The notes beneath the pieces are model-generated. The model had not been told where the DNA came from and made no database searches. It worked only from the letters and a program-made list of their open reading frames with translations. 64,000 nt of DNA from the NCBI RefSeq assembly GCF_008831285.2, contig NC_045145.1, positions 14,462,040 to 14,526,039 of the forward strand, in the 5' to 3' direction. The position numbers and the translations under genes were made by a program. The DNA is from Nymphaea colorata. Its lineage: Eukaryota > Streptophyta > Magnoliopsida > Nymphaeales > Nymphaeaceae. Of this stretch, positions 38,009-49,932 are shown in pieces. Numbering within the stretch: position 1 is the first letter of the stretch; the number at the start of each line of letters is the position of its first letter.

Positions 38009-40425
38009 AATAATTTGGAGGATGCAGCTTTCATGGCACGCAGCAAAGGCAGCTGAATCTTCTCTTGATGAACAGTGCACGGTGGCATGGACCCCTTAAA
38101 TGACAGATATCAGAGAACTCAACTTAAGCAAAAGCTAAGGACACTCAACCATGGGAAACGGACTGCTCATTCTGACATTTAAGGAAAATCAGAAGGCCCA
38201 GGGCCTGGGCCCGGTTACTTGATGTTGGCCCCTCCGACTAAACCTAATTCCTCTCAAATTGGCCTTTTCTGAGGGGTGCTTTCTTTTATATAGGGAAAAA
38301 AAAGAGAACTTATTGCATGGATAATTTAACAATGTTGAAACAATTAAAAGGTTGGCAGTCCTTAGCACGAAAGCAACATGACATAAGGGGTGAGGGCCAC
38401 CTTAGCTCTGAATGGTAGCCGTGATATTGAGCATCGCCATGATATAACAGAAGGACTAGCTTTTGTACCATAATCTTTAGGGAAGGACCAGCTCATATAA
38501 GTACTAATTCGATTGCCCACTTCCGCCGGCCGATTAAGTAACTAGTCGGACATTTTGTAGGGTTTCCCGACTGATTATGCACATTTACAAACAAAATAAT
38601 AATGAACAAAAAAACAAATTCAAGCCCACTAATTTATATTTAGAGAGAGACAGTAACAATTACTTTGTGCAACTAGCTAGATAGAATGTGAGAGCATGTT
38701 GTTGGTTTCTCCTACCTACAATGCAAGCAACAGGATTACTATGACCTCCATATATATATACATATATATATATATTTATAACCATGTGCCCATACTGTAA
38801 TGTATACGTTGTTTGGCGTTGATCGGTCCCGCGGAGGAGGAAGGAACGACCGCAGCCCACCAGTGGTGCCCCGCGTTTCTCGCCTCCTTTCTTTCTCCGG
38901 TCGGTACGTCTTGTCTGTCCGTTAGTTTTACGACTCTAGCCCTTCCCATGATAATGTAATCTGTAGGTGGACGGGATCATGTAATTCAAATTTATTATGA
39001 ATTCGGATACGTCATAGATATTTTTTTTTTCATTCACTTCCAAATCCAAATTCCAACAAACCTGAAAATATCCAAGGTATACCCCTAATCTAATATTGGT
39101 GTTTCTTTTGCCACAGTTTGAAGGGGTGAATGATTCGTGAGACCCATCAAACAAAATTTCTTAAATGTTTTTACTGAGGTCAACTTGTATCTTTTAAAAA
39201 TCCTAGCAGGGACTAAACTGATTTAAAAAAAAAATTTTAAATTTTTTAGTAAATGTATTGGATTTTGGTCCGCACAGCCAGCAAGAAATAGGATGTCCAA
39301 ATAATACATGTAGGTCTAATAATTAGTTACGCAAAATCTAGGAAAACGCACCAAGAATAAAGATATAACATGTAAACGTACGATAATTTAATTATTGCAT
39401 TTAGCCGGCTAACTTTATAAGGATTTGTTCCAACGCCCCGCTTTCCGTCTCGAACTTCAACTGTGGTTTGACATGAGCTAGAGAAAACCAAAGAAACTAA
39501 GTCTAGTGAGAACAATTGGACAATCCCAATTTCTAGAACCAAACTTCCCAGGAAAATATGAAGACAGTGCAGAATGAGCAAAGGTAAATAAAATTAGGAT
39601 TCGATTGAAGTGAATGCGATGGAATTCCACCAGAAAATGAAGACAAGATGCTAAGCTCCAAACAAAAAAAAGGTAAAGAAGGAGAAGAGGAAATTTAGGT
39701 TGCAATTTCTTATAGATACCAAATATTGTCAACATAGCTAGGAGAGAGAGAGAGAGAGAGAGAGAGGTTTCACCAGGACAATGCATGCCATTCTGATGCC
39801 ACTACCGTCATAGCGACAAGGAACATGAAAATGATCAATCATGTGTTAATTAATGAATCCAATTCAAATCGGGCATACTCTTAACTATATCTGTTTTTTT
39901 TTTTTTTCATGTTACATATATGGATTTAAATTAGACTTCATGTACAAATGAAGAAAAAACTAAATTATATTTGAATCTGAATCCGAAACCACAATTTGAC
40001 CGTAATCTGAATCCGATTTTTAAATTGACATCCAATTAATTCACCACGGATATTTACATAAAACTAGATGTTAAGAACTGATTTTCAAGATGTATGAATA
40101 TTGATGAAGCTGGATATTTGTGAATATAATTCTAATCGGTATTTATTTAAATTCAAATCTGAAACTAAATCCATTCAGATGTCACTTATTAAATCTGTAA
40201 TCGAGCCAATTTCGTCATCGAATGTTAAAATTTTCCATTTCTAATTTCCCGGAATCATTTTGGTGGGATATCAGATCCAAATCGGATTGACTGAAATCCT
40301 TAAAAACGATCAGGGTAAGACAGTAATTTCTCGTAAAACTTAATGACGACCCTCGAAGACTCAAAAAGCCGATTTTCGCAAATTGTTTTTTAACCCAGGC
40401 AGTTAAATGAAATGTGGTACATGTC
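38009..40425. repeat. Segmental duplication, copy 1
   Basis: This segment is collinear with 42178-45680. Shared anchors are ATTTGGAGGATGCAGCTTTC / ATTTAGAGGATGAAGCTTCC, TTATTGCATGGATAATTTAA, GGGAAGGACCA-CTCAT, GTTGATCGGTCCCGCGGAGG, CTTTCTTTCTCCGGTCGGT and, near the end, ACGACCCTCGAAGACTCAAA. It contains hairpin element D. It is shorter than copy 2, which has gained insertions. Confidence 0.85.
38833..38887 (+). ncRNA. Hairpin element D (compact, degenerate copy)
   Basis: It carries the family core as GTGGTGCCCCGCGTTTCTCG. GGAGG at 38833-38837 can pair with CCTCC at 38883-38887, and CACCA pairs with TGGTG in the middle. The wide loop of copies A to C is missing, so it may no longer be processed like them. 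It sits in segmental duplication copy 1, 3.1 kb upstream of SAUR copy 2. Confidence 0.3.
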
Positions 40426-42177
40426 GATTCAAATTCTTGCTTTTAACTATATATACCTCATGAATATGAAACTAATCAGCCTTAACTTTTTATTTTCAAT
40501 CTACAAACTTAACAAATTTACAATAGTTTTAAATCTTTATGTTGAAATAGGTTAGCTAGAAGATTCACGTCTGAAATTAGGTAAATCTTAAACCCGCAAT
40601 CTCCTTGTTGATTATAAAACACAATGTATATCACCATATATATTGCATTGACTAAAACAAGTTTCAAACCAAGTCAACCAATTTTGGGCGAGCCAAATCA
40701 AGTAGAACGAATCTCCCACAGGGTCGCGCACTTAGCAGCAGTAGCGGGGCTACGTTAAAGCTCCCATTGCACATGCAACTCAAACTCCATGCTGACCCGG
40801 AAGAAGGCTTTTTGTGAGATTATTTTCTTTATTATTAGATATGAAGGCCCCTGCCAGCCTCCCTTGCACTATCCCCTAATCGTTAAGTTGGTATATATAT
40901 ATATATATATATATGATTGGACTTCCCTGCATAAATATTACAATCTAGCAATAATAATATCATCAACATGTGAAAATCACACTATTCGGATGCCGTGGCA
41001 ATCAGACATGTTAATTAATTAGCACAAGGCTACCTGAACCAATATTGGTGCATCAAATCTCTCAAATCAAGCTCCTGGTGCTTGCTTTGGTTCATAAATG
41101 GCTTGTTTACACTCAACTCATAATGTGGTAAATCTTGGGGAGTTGAGTGTCGAAAACTTCTTCTTTCAAGCAGCCATGAAGAAATTGTTAGTATTGTCTA
41201 ACCAATGCCATGCCTGCAGTTTAGGAAGAGATGAATTTTTGGTACCAAGTGTTCAGTGCCTTCATAGGTGTTACCATTCTGGTTCTCAGATCTCCTCTCC
41301 CTAGAAGTGACATTTTAATCGAATGGTCGTCCGGCCAAGGAGTTGGAGTTGCAGGAATTGGGTTATAAGATTCATTCCCTCCTTCCGTGAAAATATAGGT
41401 CGGATTCCGTATGGAAATTAAACATGAAGCAGGACATCCGTTTCTTTTGTTATTGCACGATTTATAGAATGTCGAATCAGATATACTTTTATTGTTTTAT
41501 CGGATTCAAATACGAACTAGGGAAAATCATATCCAAACCTAAAATTCAATTTCACAGTCCGAATCCAATACAAAACCAAATTTTCCACTCATCTCTGAAT
41601 TCGAATTTTGAACTATAGGATATTTATTTTAAACCAAGTCTGATCTAAATCTGCATCCGAATCTGATCAGATAATCTGAATCCGATTCTGATGGATACCA
41701 TTTTTTAAAAATCTGAATCCAATCCAATTTCTTAATCACATATTAAATTTTCTTAGTTCTGATTTTTTCAAAATGATTGAGTCAAATATCTGATCCAAAT
41801 TCGGATGTATTGCGTATTCCTGAAACCCGGTTCATTGAACGGAATTAGTAAGAAAATTAAACGATGCGCGCATCAATTGTATTTGTCCCGACCAAGAAGT
41901 TGATATCCCTACACTGGAACTTGGTTTTTGTGTCAGGATTAAATGCAAAATTTTCCCACAAGTGCACCTTGACGTGAAGAAGGCTTTGTGTAGTCCCGAG
42001 GGCATGAAATGGTTGGGTAGGTGGTCACATGAAGGTTTCATCATCGATTTGATTCCTGTGTATGCTATTCTCCTTCCCTATAAGTAATGGGATTACAACA
42101 CTGTAGGTGACTGGTGTATTGTCCTTTACTTAGGTTTCAATGCAGCTCTCAACCTCTTAGTTTTTTCTTCCATGCAG
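40426..42177. other. Spacer with a TA microsatellite and an AT-rich repeat
   Basis: A TA run lies at 40892-40914. From about 41400 to 41830 the DNA is made of degenerate AATCTGAATCCGAATC-type hexamers like those at 42562-42955 and 43040-43456. The open frame at 41098-41304 is unrecognised. No gene is called. Confidence 0.5.
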
Positions 42178-42561
42178 CGATAATTTAGAGGATGAAGCTT
42201 CCATGGCAGCATGTGACAGCCGAATCTTCATCTTGATGAACATTCATGAACAGTGCATGGTTTGCAAATCGCATGGAACCCTAAAATGACAGATATCAAG
42301 AGCTCGACTTAGGCAAAGTTGAGGGAAAGGGACTAGGCTCATCGTGTCATCAAGGAAAATCAGGAGGAATAATGAGCCCAGGTCTTGGGCCTTTCCAATC
42401 AAATTTAGTAGGTCCTCTCAAAGTGGCCTTTTTGCGCGGCAGTCTTTTATAAGGAAAAAAAGAAAAACTTATTATTGCATGGATAATTTAATAATATAGA
42501 AACAATTAAAAGGTTGGCAATTCTTAGTGCCAAAGGAACAAGACATAAGAGGTGAGCGTAG

Positions 42562-42955
42562 GGATGCCAATAATATTCCCTTAATCATATCCATTTTCTC
42601 AGATATTCACATATTCAAATTCGATACCAATAAGAAAAAGTCATATTTGAATCTGAACTCGAAATTTAATTAGAATCCAATTTTTATATTCATATCTGAA
42701 TCCAAATCCAAAATTTTGCACCATATTTTGCCAATTTTCAAAATGTAATAGCATTAGATACAAGATCTTTGCCTAAAAAAGAATCCAATCCAAATTCAAT
42801 CGGATATTTATGTATATTTGAATCTAAATCAATTCCAATTGGATGTCATTTATTAAATACTAATCTGATCCAATTTCTTAATTATATATTAATTTTTTTT
42901 CCATATTTGATTTTTTGAGATTGGTCGATAGATATATGATATATTGACATTCTTA
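42562..42955. mobile_element. AT-rich GGGATGCCAA-type dispersed element
   Basis: It begins GGGATGCCAATAATATTCCC and interrupts a sequence that is continuous in segmental duplication copy 1. The body is degenerate repeats of AATCTGAAT/TCCAAATC type. No coding capacity. Confidence 0.6.
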
Positions 42956-43039
42956 GGCGAGGGTCACCAGAGCTCTAAATGGTAGCCAGCTCTTGTACCA
43001 TAACCTTTAGGGAAGGACCAACTCATGTAATTAGTCCTC

Positions 43040-43456
43040 AATATATCCGATTTGAAACGGATATCCGACCGATCCGATCCGAAAAAATCGGATATGGATA
43101 AAAAATTAATATTCGATTAAGAAATCGGATCGGATTCAGATTTAATAAATGACATCCGATCGGATTCGGATTCGGATATACATAAATATCGAATCGGATT
43201 CGGATCAGATTCATTTTTAGACAAATATCCTCTATCTAATACTTGAAAAATGGCAAAATCCAGTTCAAAATTCGGATTCAAATATAAATATAAAAATTAG
43301 ATTCAGATCATATTCAGATTGTAAAATCGAATTTCGGATTCGGATATGACTTTGCTTTATTCGAATTCGAATCTGAATCCGAATATATGAATATCCGAAA
43401 AAACGGATATAGTTAAAGATGTATCCGATCCAAATCCAATCAGTTGGCATCCCTAA
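43040..43456. mobile_element. Second AT-rich element, ATCCGATCCG-rich, opposite orientation
   Basis: Hexamer-like ATCGGATTCGGAT repeats fill this block. It ends AGTTGGCATCCCTAA, the reverse complement of the GGGATGCCAA start of the element at 42562, so the two belong to one family in opposite orientation. It also interrupts sequence continuous in duplication copy 1. Confidence 0.6.
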
Positions 43457-43665
43457 TCTCACTTTCCCAACTGATTATACATATATAGAAATAAAATAAT
43501 AATAGACAAAAAACAAATTCAAAGCCCACAAATTCATATTTGGAGAGAGTGACGCTTACTTTTGGCAACTAGCTAGATAGATTGAGAGAGCATGTTGTTC
43601 TTGGTTTCTCCTAGCTAGAGTGCATGCAACAGAGATTACGGTGACTTTTATCTTCCATTTAGGAG

Positions 43666-43675
43666 CTTATATACC
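43666..43675 (+). promoter_or_regulatory. Possible TATA box for hairpin element E
   Basis: CTTATATACC lies about 60 bases upstream of the hairpin and is followed by AAACCATGTGCCC. The paralogous copy D has TATATTTATAACCATGTGCC at the same place. The shared arrangement is suggestive only. Confidence 0.3.
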
Positions 43676-43732
43676 TAAACCATGTGCCCTAGCAGTACAC
43701 CGTACACGTTGTTGGGCGTTGATCGGTCCCGC

Positions 43733-43775
43733 GGAGGCGGAAGCAACCGACGAAGCCACCGCACTTTTCGCCTCC
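43733..43775 (+). ncRNA. Hairpin element E (compact copy)
   Basis: GGAGGCGGAAG at 43733-43743 faces CTTTTCGCCTCC at 43764-43775 and gives about ten base pairs around a 20-base loop. The conserved core is eroded here (CCACCGCACTTTTCGCC). It is the paralogue of D in the segmental duplication; its stem is stronger but its loop is very short. Confidence 0.3.
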
Positions 43776-44399
43776 TTTCTTTCTCCGGTCGGTTCGTCTT
43801 GTCTGCCCATAAGTTTCACGACTCTAGCTCTTCATATTATCATGTAAACTGTAGGTGGACGGGACCCGCCCCGTTTCCACTTCATTAGGTACCACACGGG
43901 TATGACATGCATGTCAATGAAACCAATTCCTTTAATGAGTTTGAAAACCTGGTTTTGGTGACCAGGTTGTCAAGAATGAAAAACTTGGTTTTTATTTCAA
44001 AAATGGGTTTTTGAGGTGTTGAGTAACACCAATGTTTCACAGACGATGAACTTTGTTGAACACCAATGGGTTTTTGAGGTCATCATATAAGTGCTTTGAT
44101 GATGGACGATTTACAGGTTTTACTAAGCACAAAACATGCGTGAGTTGTTTGTTTTCAGCCCATGAAACTGCTTTATGCTTTTATACTTGGTTGATGCTTC
44201 TTTGAGAACACATGAGATGATGAAGAGATTGTAGATTGGTTACATAAATCAAGGTCTGAATGAGATAAAGCAAGCCTGCACGAGTCTGAATGAGATAAAC
44301 CAAGGTTTTAATGCTGATTATGCAAACTATGTAGGTGATGGAATGTCCAGCCTGTGTGGAGGCTTCCAACACTATGAAGTGGCTTCCCTATTTTCTATC

Positions 44400-45060
44400 A
44401 TTGCATTGCAATTAAGGAATCATATTTTTGAAAACTAAATATGCAACAAGAGACTGAAACCCCTCCTGGGAACCCTCTCAAACATTCCCCCCCACCAACT
44501 CTATCGCACCATTCTAAGCATATTCCAATATCCGAGCTTCTCCTAGGCATTTCGTCGAACAGTTGCCGCTCGGAATCACACCTCCCGCTACCCATGTGAA
44601 TTCATTTCATCTGAACCTCATCTCGTTGTTAACGCATTAAAACAAGATTGAATCAAACTATTCATCACAAACCATTAAAAAAAAAAAAAAACTCAAAGAA
44701 ATTGGTACCCAGAAGAAGAAATGCATCAATTGAATCCGAAGAGGGATTGGAATCCCCTTGGACTCCCCGCAGTAGACGCAATTGAAGGGAGGCGGAAGAT
44801 GGTCCGCTGGATTGGAATCCCGTTGGGGTCACCCTAGATCGCGTGCGTTGGAGGGGACGGTCCCAGCCTCATGGGCATTGCAGACCGTGCAGAAATACTG
44901 CTGCTGAGATGGTGGTTGGTTCGTCGGGGCTGGATAGGCGTACGGGAACCCGACAGCTGATTCCTCCTCTGCTCTCTTGCCTCCCCTTCCACATCACAAA
45001 CAAAAGAGAAGACGACTCCCCAACACACCAAAAATACCAGAAAGAAGAAGAATCGAAAGA
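44400..45060 (-). pseudogene. Mosaic of possible gene fragments
   Basis: Within the third insertion of duplication copy 2, minus-strand frames look coding for short stretches. One reads PTNQPPSQQQYFCTVCNAHE near 44880-44940, a Cys-x2-Cys stretch. A second, near 44540-44580, reads SERQLFDEMPRRSSDIG, reminiscent of a PPR repeat. Stops and frame changes separate them. They could be captured exons (Pack-MULE-like) or worn pseudogene pieces. The assignments are tentative. Confidence 0.3.
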
Positions 45061-45680
45061 AAGGGAAAGGACAACACCAGATTAATGAGAGAGGGTAGAA
45101 AGAGAGAAGGGGGAGAGGAAACTGGGTGTCTATCGCTGAACAGATTCTTAATTATATATGTTTTTTCCTGTATGATGTTACATACGTGGATTCAAATTCG
45201 AATTCATCTACAAATGTAGGAAAAAAAACTAATCATATCAATATCTGAAATCGAATCTGATTTTTAAAGTTTACATCCAAATTCGAATCCATACTGAATC
45301 TGAATTACGTTATGATATGTTAACGATCGATTTTCAAAACATAAGAATATTGGAGAAGGATATCTATATAAAGCTAAATCTGATATGAATCTAAGTTTCG
45401 TCAGATATTTAAATTCAAATCTAAATCTGAATCCAAGCAGATGTCATTGAATAAATCCATATTGGATCCAATTTCTTAATTGAATGTTAAAATTATTTTA
45501 ATTTTCTTGAGTCAATATGGTGGGACGTCAGATCCAAATCAGATTTCTTGAAATTCTTAAAAATGATCTGGGGAAGACAGCAGTTCCTCTTAAAACTTAA
45601 TAACGACCCTCGGAGACTCAAAAAGCAGATTTGCATAAATTGTTCGTTTTAACCCTGGTAGTTGGATGAAAAATTATTGT

Positions 45681-47516
45681 GGTGCTTCTGTCATATGCCT
45701 ATCTTTGGGGCGTGTTTTCATGATTTTTTGATCTATATATCTTTTTAGCCTTAACTGAAAAAAAAACAAAACAAAGATCAACAGGTTGGCCAGATCTATA
45801 AGTGGGTGCATAAAGTTTTGATCGATCAGAAAAGTATACCGGCCTGGTAGATCAGAATACTGCAGAAGATTGTCGTAGGTTGAACATAATATATTTCGCT
45901 TAGTATTCAATTTAGATTTTCAATTATATTGTCAAAAGATATAAAAAATGGGGTAGCTTTGATTTCTATGAAATCTAGCCTAGAGTGCAACATAAATTAT
46001 TTCCATGCAATTAGTAAATAATTAGTTAGTTTTGTCAACATTGGTTCTTCTTTTAGTCGCCGTTCGAGTTGCTGCTGGTTTATGGAATTTTAGAATTATT
46101 ATTCTCATTTTTTTTTTAAAATGAGAACTGCACGCATTATCGAATAAAAAAATTTATGTACAAAATTATAAGCTATTTTTGGAATCAAAATTCCGGAATT
46201 ACAGCTCTACCTTGTCCCTGTGGGACTGATTATGGAATTTTGAATTTTCTTTATGCATGGCACAAGGCATGAAGACTTCGATTCATGAATTTTAAAACTT
46301 TAATTCTTTTTCATTAAAAAAAAAATCATTTTCAATTTTGATTCAATGGAAGTTCGATGTGAAATTTTGGTTCCCAAGTTTGATTCCAAAGTCAAAATTC
46401 CGAGACATCAACTGCACTGCACCCCCTTAAGGTAGTAGTGTAGTGTTTGACGGCGGCTTGGAGAATCGTGGATAGGGGGATTGGTGACCCATTTTGTTTC
46501 ACTTAATATGGAAAACGAAACGCAAGAAAGTGCATTGCAGAGTAGAGGACAAACAGTGAAGTCAATGAGGGAACAAGCCACCTCCATTTATTAAATGGCA
46601 AAACTACAAAACTAGTGGAAGTTACCCCGACCCCCTGATGAAGCAATATCGCATACAAATTTCGATTCCATTTAAAAATGTATTTTTTAATTCAATAAAA
46701 CAAAAAACTACAAGGACAAAAGAATGCTGAAAACGATGCCGTCCTTAAAAATAAATAAATCAAAAATATGATAGAGAACTACAAAGACAACTGAAAAATA
46801 TGATCTCAATCACCAAAAAAGCAGCTTACGATAAGACGAGTGCATTATTTCTTTTTGTTTCTCCGGTTCATTAATATATATATATATGTATATATATATA
46901 CACCACACACTTTGACCGAGCGTAGCGGACCATGTTCAGCTGGTCCACATACTGATCTAAGCCAAGAGGGGCTTGGCACAAGTCAGTTCTACTTCGAGGT
47001 CGACCTACACATATAACTAAGAACTACTCGATCTAACTCAGTTTCCACGTCAATTAAGAGAGACGGAGGTTTCCTTTATCAAAATTTTTATTTAACAAAC
47101 ATAGCACAAGCTTAAGTGCATCGAAACTTTTGATTGCCCCTGCCACGTACAAAAAGATGGTGCAAGGCTTCCTCATGCATGCATCTCTGCTGCACCGAGG
47201 AGCTTTGTGATTTTCGTGTCTTTCACCACATTTCTATGTTTGAAGAACAAAAAAAGGTTGGCAACAAGCAGAACTGAAGAACAGCCTCTTCTACTTCTTA
47301 ATTTTCACCAAATACTGCCACTAAAAATGAAGAAAAAGAAGGACAAATGCAACACTACTCAATCACGCAACCTATCACAAAGCAGGAAAACGGTCCTCCT
47401 GTTCTCCCTCAAACATTCTAATACCCTAAACCAAGTAACTGACAAGGACCAGAGAAACCTCTTCTCCTTAGCTAAAGTTATGTACCGATCTCTTAAAAAG
47501 GAAAGCAAGAGAATAA
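45681..47516. other. AT-rich spacer 3' of SAUR copy 3
   Basis: A TA run lies at 46874-46902. No gene is recognised. The region just downstream of the SAUR stop, about 47100-47516, should hold its 3' untranslated region. Confidence 0.5.
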
Positions 47517-47981
47517 TCATGAGCTCTTCCATTCGTCGCCAACTTCGTGGTAAAGCTCTAAGATCTCTTCCAGTTGTAGATTCTGAACAATCGGATCCTT
47601 GTTTTCGAGTAGCCACAGAATATGCTCGAAAAGAAGAGGTTGGCAGGGAAGCCTGATTCCTCCGTTGGTTGAGAAGCCAAACTCTTCCTCTGCCTTCTTC
47701 AGTAATGCCCTGAAAATGCTGTGGTTTAGATAGCTGAGCGGGATCACAAACCTTCTCATCCCCTCCCCAACGTAGACGGCGAGGCAACCCTTTGGTACGC
47801 GTGAGGAGTGGCCGCCACCATTGGCATCAGCTTCCTCGCCAGATTCTGCGCCTTCCAAGGGGAAGACGCATTTTGGAGAGAGAGGTGGAGGTTCGAATTT
47901 GGGTAGTCGGAAGACAACGGCTGGTGGTTTCAAGTTCCATTTCCTTAGGCGCACAGGCAGACGACCTGTCTGCGACAACAT
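47517..47981 (-). CDS. SAUR family auxin-responsive protein, copy 3
   Basis: Intronless 154-residue protein. The domain reads [55 protein letters not shown] and FEHILWLL. The N-terminal extension (RLPVRLRKWNLKPPAVVFRL, PKFEPPPLSPKCVFPLEG) is closest to copy 4. The open frame continues upstream to 48203, but I chose the ATG at 47981. It gives the same N-terminus (ML...GRLP) as the other copies, and a TATA box falls inside the longer frame. The glycine-rich segment EADANGGGHSS before the domain is specific to this copy. Role as for other SAURs. Confidence 0.95.
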   Translation of the reverse strand: MLSQTGRLPVRLRKWNLKPPAVVFRLPKFEPPPLSPKCVFPLEGAESGEEADANGGGHSSRVPKGCLAVYVGEGMRRFVIPLSYLNHSIFRALLKKAEEEFGFSTNGGIRLPCQPLLFEHILWLLENKDPIVQNLQLEEILELYHEVGDEWKSS

Positions 47982-48082
47982 TTTCTTGCTTATTCGGTTG
48001 AGTGTGAGAGAGGATTGATGAAGGGATACAGACAAAGGTCGGCGAAGAGAGGACATATGGTGGAATGGAGAAAGAAGCAGGC

Positions 48083-48092
48083 GATATATATA
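48083..48092 (-). promoter_or_regulatory. TATA box of SAUR copy 3
   Basis: TATATATATC on the minus strand about 105 bases upstream of the ATG at 47981. Its position rules out the longer upstream reading frame as translated sequence. Confidence 0.65.
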
Positions 48093-48217
48093 GACGGACG
48101 AAGGCAGTGATCTGAGAAAAAAATCCAGTGTCCCTTGCTTTCTTCTTTCTCTAGTGTTCCTAGCTTTTTTTCTTTCTCTTCCTGTTTTCTTCATCTTTTC
48201 CATTTTTCATGTGCACA

Positions 48218-48545
48218 TTAAAACCTGAGCTGATTAAAACCTGAGCTGGGCCGGCCGGCCAGACACCGAAACCTGGGCCCAAGCTTGAGCCCTACCATTA
48301 AAACCCAAGCACAAGCTCGGTTTGAGCTCATCCTGATTAAATTAAAAAAATAATATAAAAAAATAATTAATTTTAATAAATTATTATATATATACATTAA
48401 TAAAATAAATATTAAAAAAAATTTATCGGGCTTACCTGAGCCCTGATGCCTTTTTTTTGGGGTTTGGGCCTGGACTTGAGTGGAACCAAAAAAAAAACTG
48501 AGTACCGGCCGACAGCCCAACCGGGTGCCCAACCTTATCATCACG
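48218..48545. repeat. Dispersed repeat with GGGCC/CCTGAGC ends and an AT-rich middle
   Basis: Both flanks are GC-rich with alternating GAGCTC, GGGCCC and CCTGAGCC blocks, and the middle 100 bases are nearly pure A and T. At its left edge the block TTAAAACCTGAGCTG is duplicated. Such elements are common dispersed plant repeats. It sits only about 130 bases beyond the TATA box of SAUR copy 3 and so replaces the upstream promoter that the other copies have. Confidence 0.6.
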
Positions 48546-49932
48546 CATCCTTGTTAATTTGAGTCCTCACTATCCCAGCGTTCTTGGGTCAGATGCATTT
48601 CCTGTAGGGTAAAATGAACTTTTGGACGCTTTTGATGGCCTCACATTTAAAATATATGGATGTGGCATTTACTGATGTGGTATTAAACTATACTCATCTG
48701 CATTGAGAAAAGGTCATATTTAAGATTGGATGTGGAGGGTGGATCTGATTTTAATATCCCTGATGTCAAGTTGAATTAAATAGTGTGTATTGCAAGATCT
48801 TAGTTTAAACAAACTAAGAATTTTAGTAACATAGATCTTAAATCCATGTTACATGTACAAATTTACTATCGATTTTAAGTCGGAGGGGAAGGGGCATCTG
48901 ACCTATGAATCATATCACGGTGGATATGATCACATATCCACGGTGAAACAAACCCACCAATAGGGTACTTCCCCTTTGGGGATTGAAACTCCACGAAGAA
49001 ACTGACTACAATGCATTGATTAAACTCGTACTCATCCACACTCGCCTTGACTTGGTGCATGTTGCTTTCTTGCTCTCCCTCCAGGTCGCATTGAGATGGC
49101 AGTTGATAACCATTGTCCTGAAACTACCAACCAAGCAAGGAACCGTGATCGCGGTGACCTGTTTTATTTTTGTCCTTATATTTGAGCCATGTACGAATCA
49201 TCGTGCTCTTGACCGCGTGTCCAAGTGAAACAAGAGTCCTTCATATAGCAATGTTAGCTCTCACTCTGTCTCTGTCCTTCCCTCATTCATGGTTATAGAA
49301 AAAAGTAAGTTTGACTGCATCCGTCTAGCTTCAAAGTGTTGACATTTCATCGATTCGCTGGTGATTCTTCCGACGTGCACTCAATTTTTTAGAATTAGGA
49401 AGCTGAACCTTGCGGTCTAGCAAATAATCCATATTTTGGTTTTCATCTTCCACATAAAGGCTGTTCAATGAGTATAACACGATGGCTGTCATTGCTGAGG
49501 TTATGGTGCCTTCTCGTCAATCTAAGTTTTCTTTTCATTTTCGAGTTATTTAAAATGGGCTGTAACACTTTCAATGAAAATGCAGTTCTCTCCACTTCTT
49601 AGATCAATGACATCTGTTGGACCGCTGGTGGTAGCAGAAGAAAGGAAGCCTCGAACACTCTATAGGCTGGGCCACCATGGACCCATGCAGTTGATCGGCC
49701 ATGTCCAGTACTTCAGATGCAACCAAAATCAGTCAATTTCGAAAGCCAGATTCTTCGGCTCTTATGCATGATCATGAGGGAATGTGTTGTGAGTAGTCGA
49801 TTCAAATGAACCGAATGGCTTTTGTTTCTGTTCCATTAAATAAAACTTGAAAGCAAAGACAAAAAGAAGCCACATAGAGGCACAGTCAAAAGAATCCGAG
49901 TGGATGCCATGGTTAAGGTAAAACGCCCATCC
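48546..49932. other. Spacer without a recognised gene
   Basis: Two short plus-strand frames (48983-49228 and 49574-49771) have fairly balanced codon composition but no motif I know. I see nothing else. Confidence 0.45.

Larger units (their letters stand above)
42178..45680. repeat. Segmental duplication, copy 2, enlarged by insertions
   Basis: Collinear with 38009-40425 but about 1.1 kb longer. Relative to copy 1 it carries an insertion at about 42562-42955, a second at about 43040-43456, and a third block at about 43880-45150. It contains hairpin element E. The alignment resumes at about 45160 and runs to about 45680 (ACGACCCTCGGAGACTCAAA). Confidence 0.85.

Noticed and set aside
47517-48203. 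228-codon reading frame for SAUR copy 3
   Set aside because: The upstream 74 codons have no family match and include the TATA box; the paralogues all start at the position equivalent to 47981.
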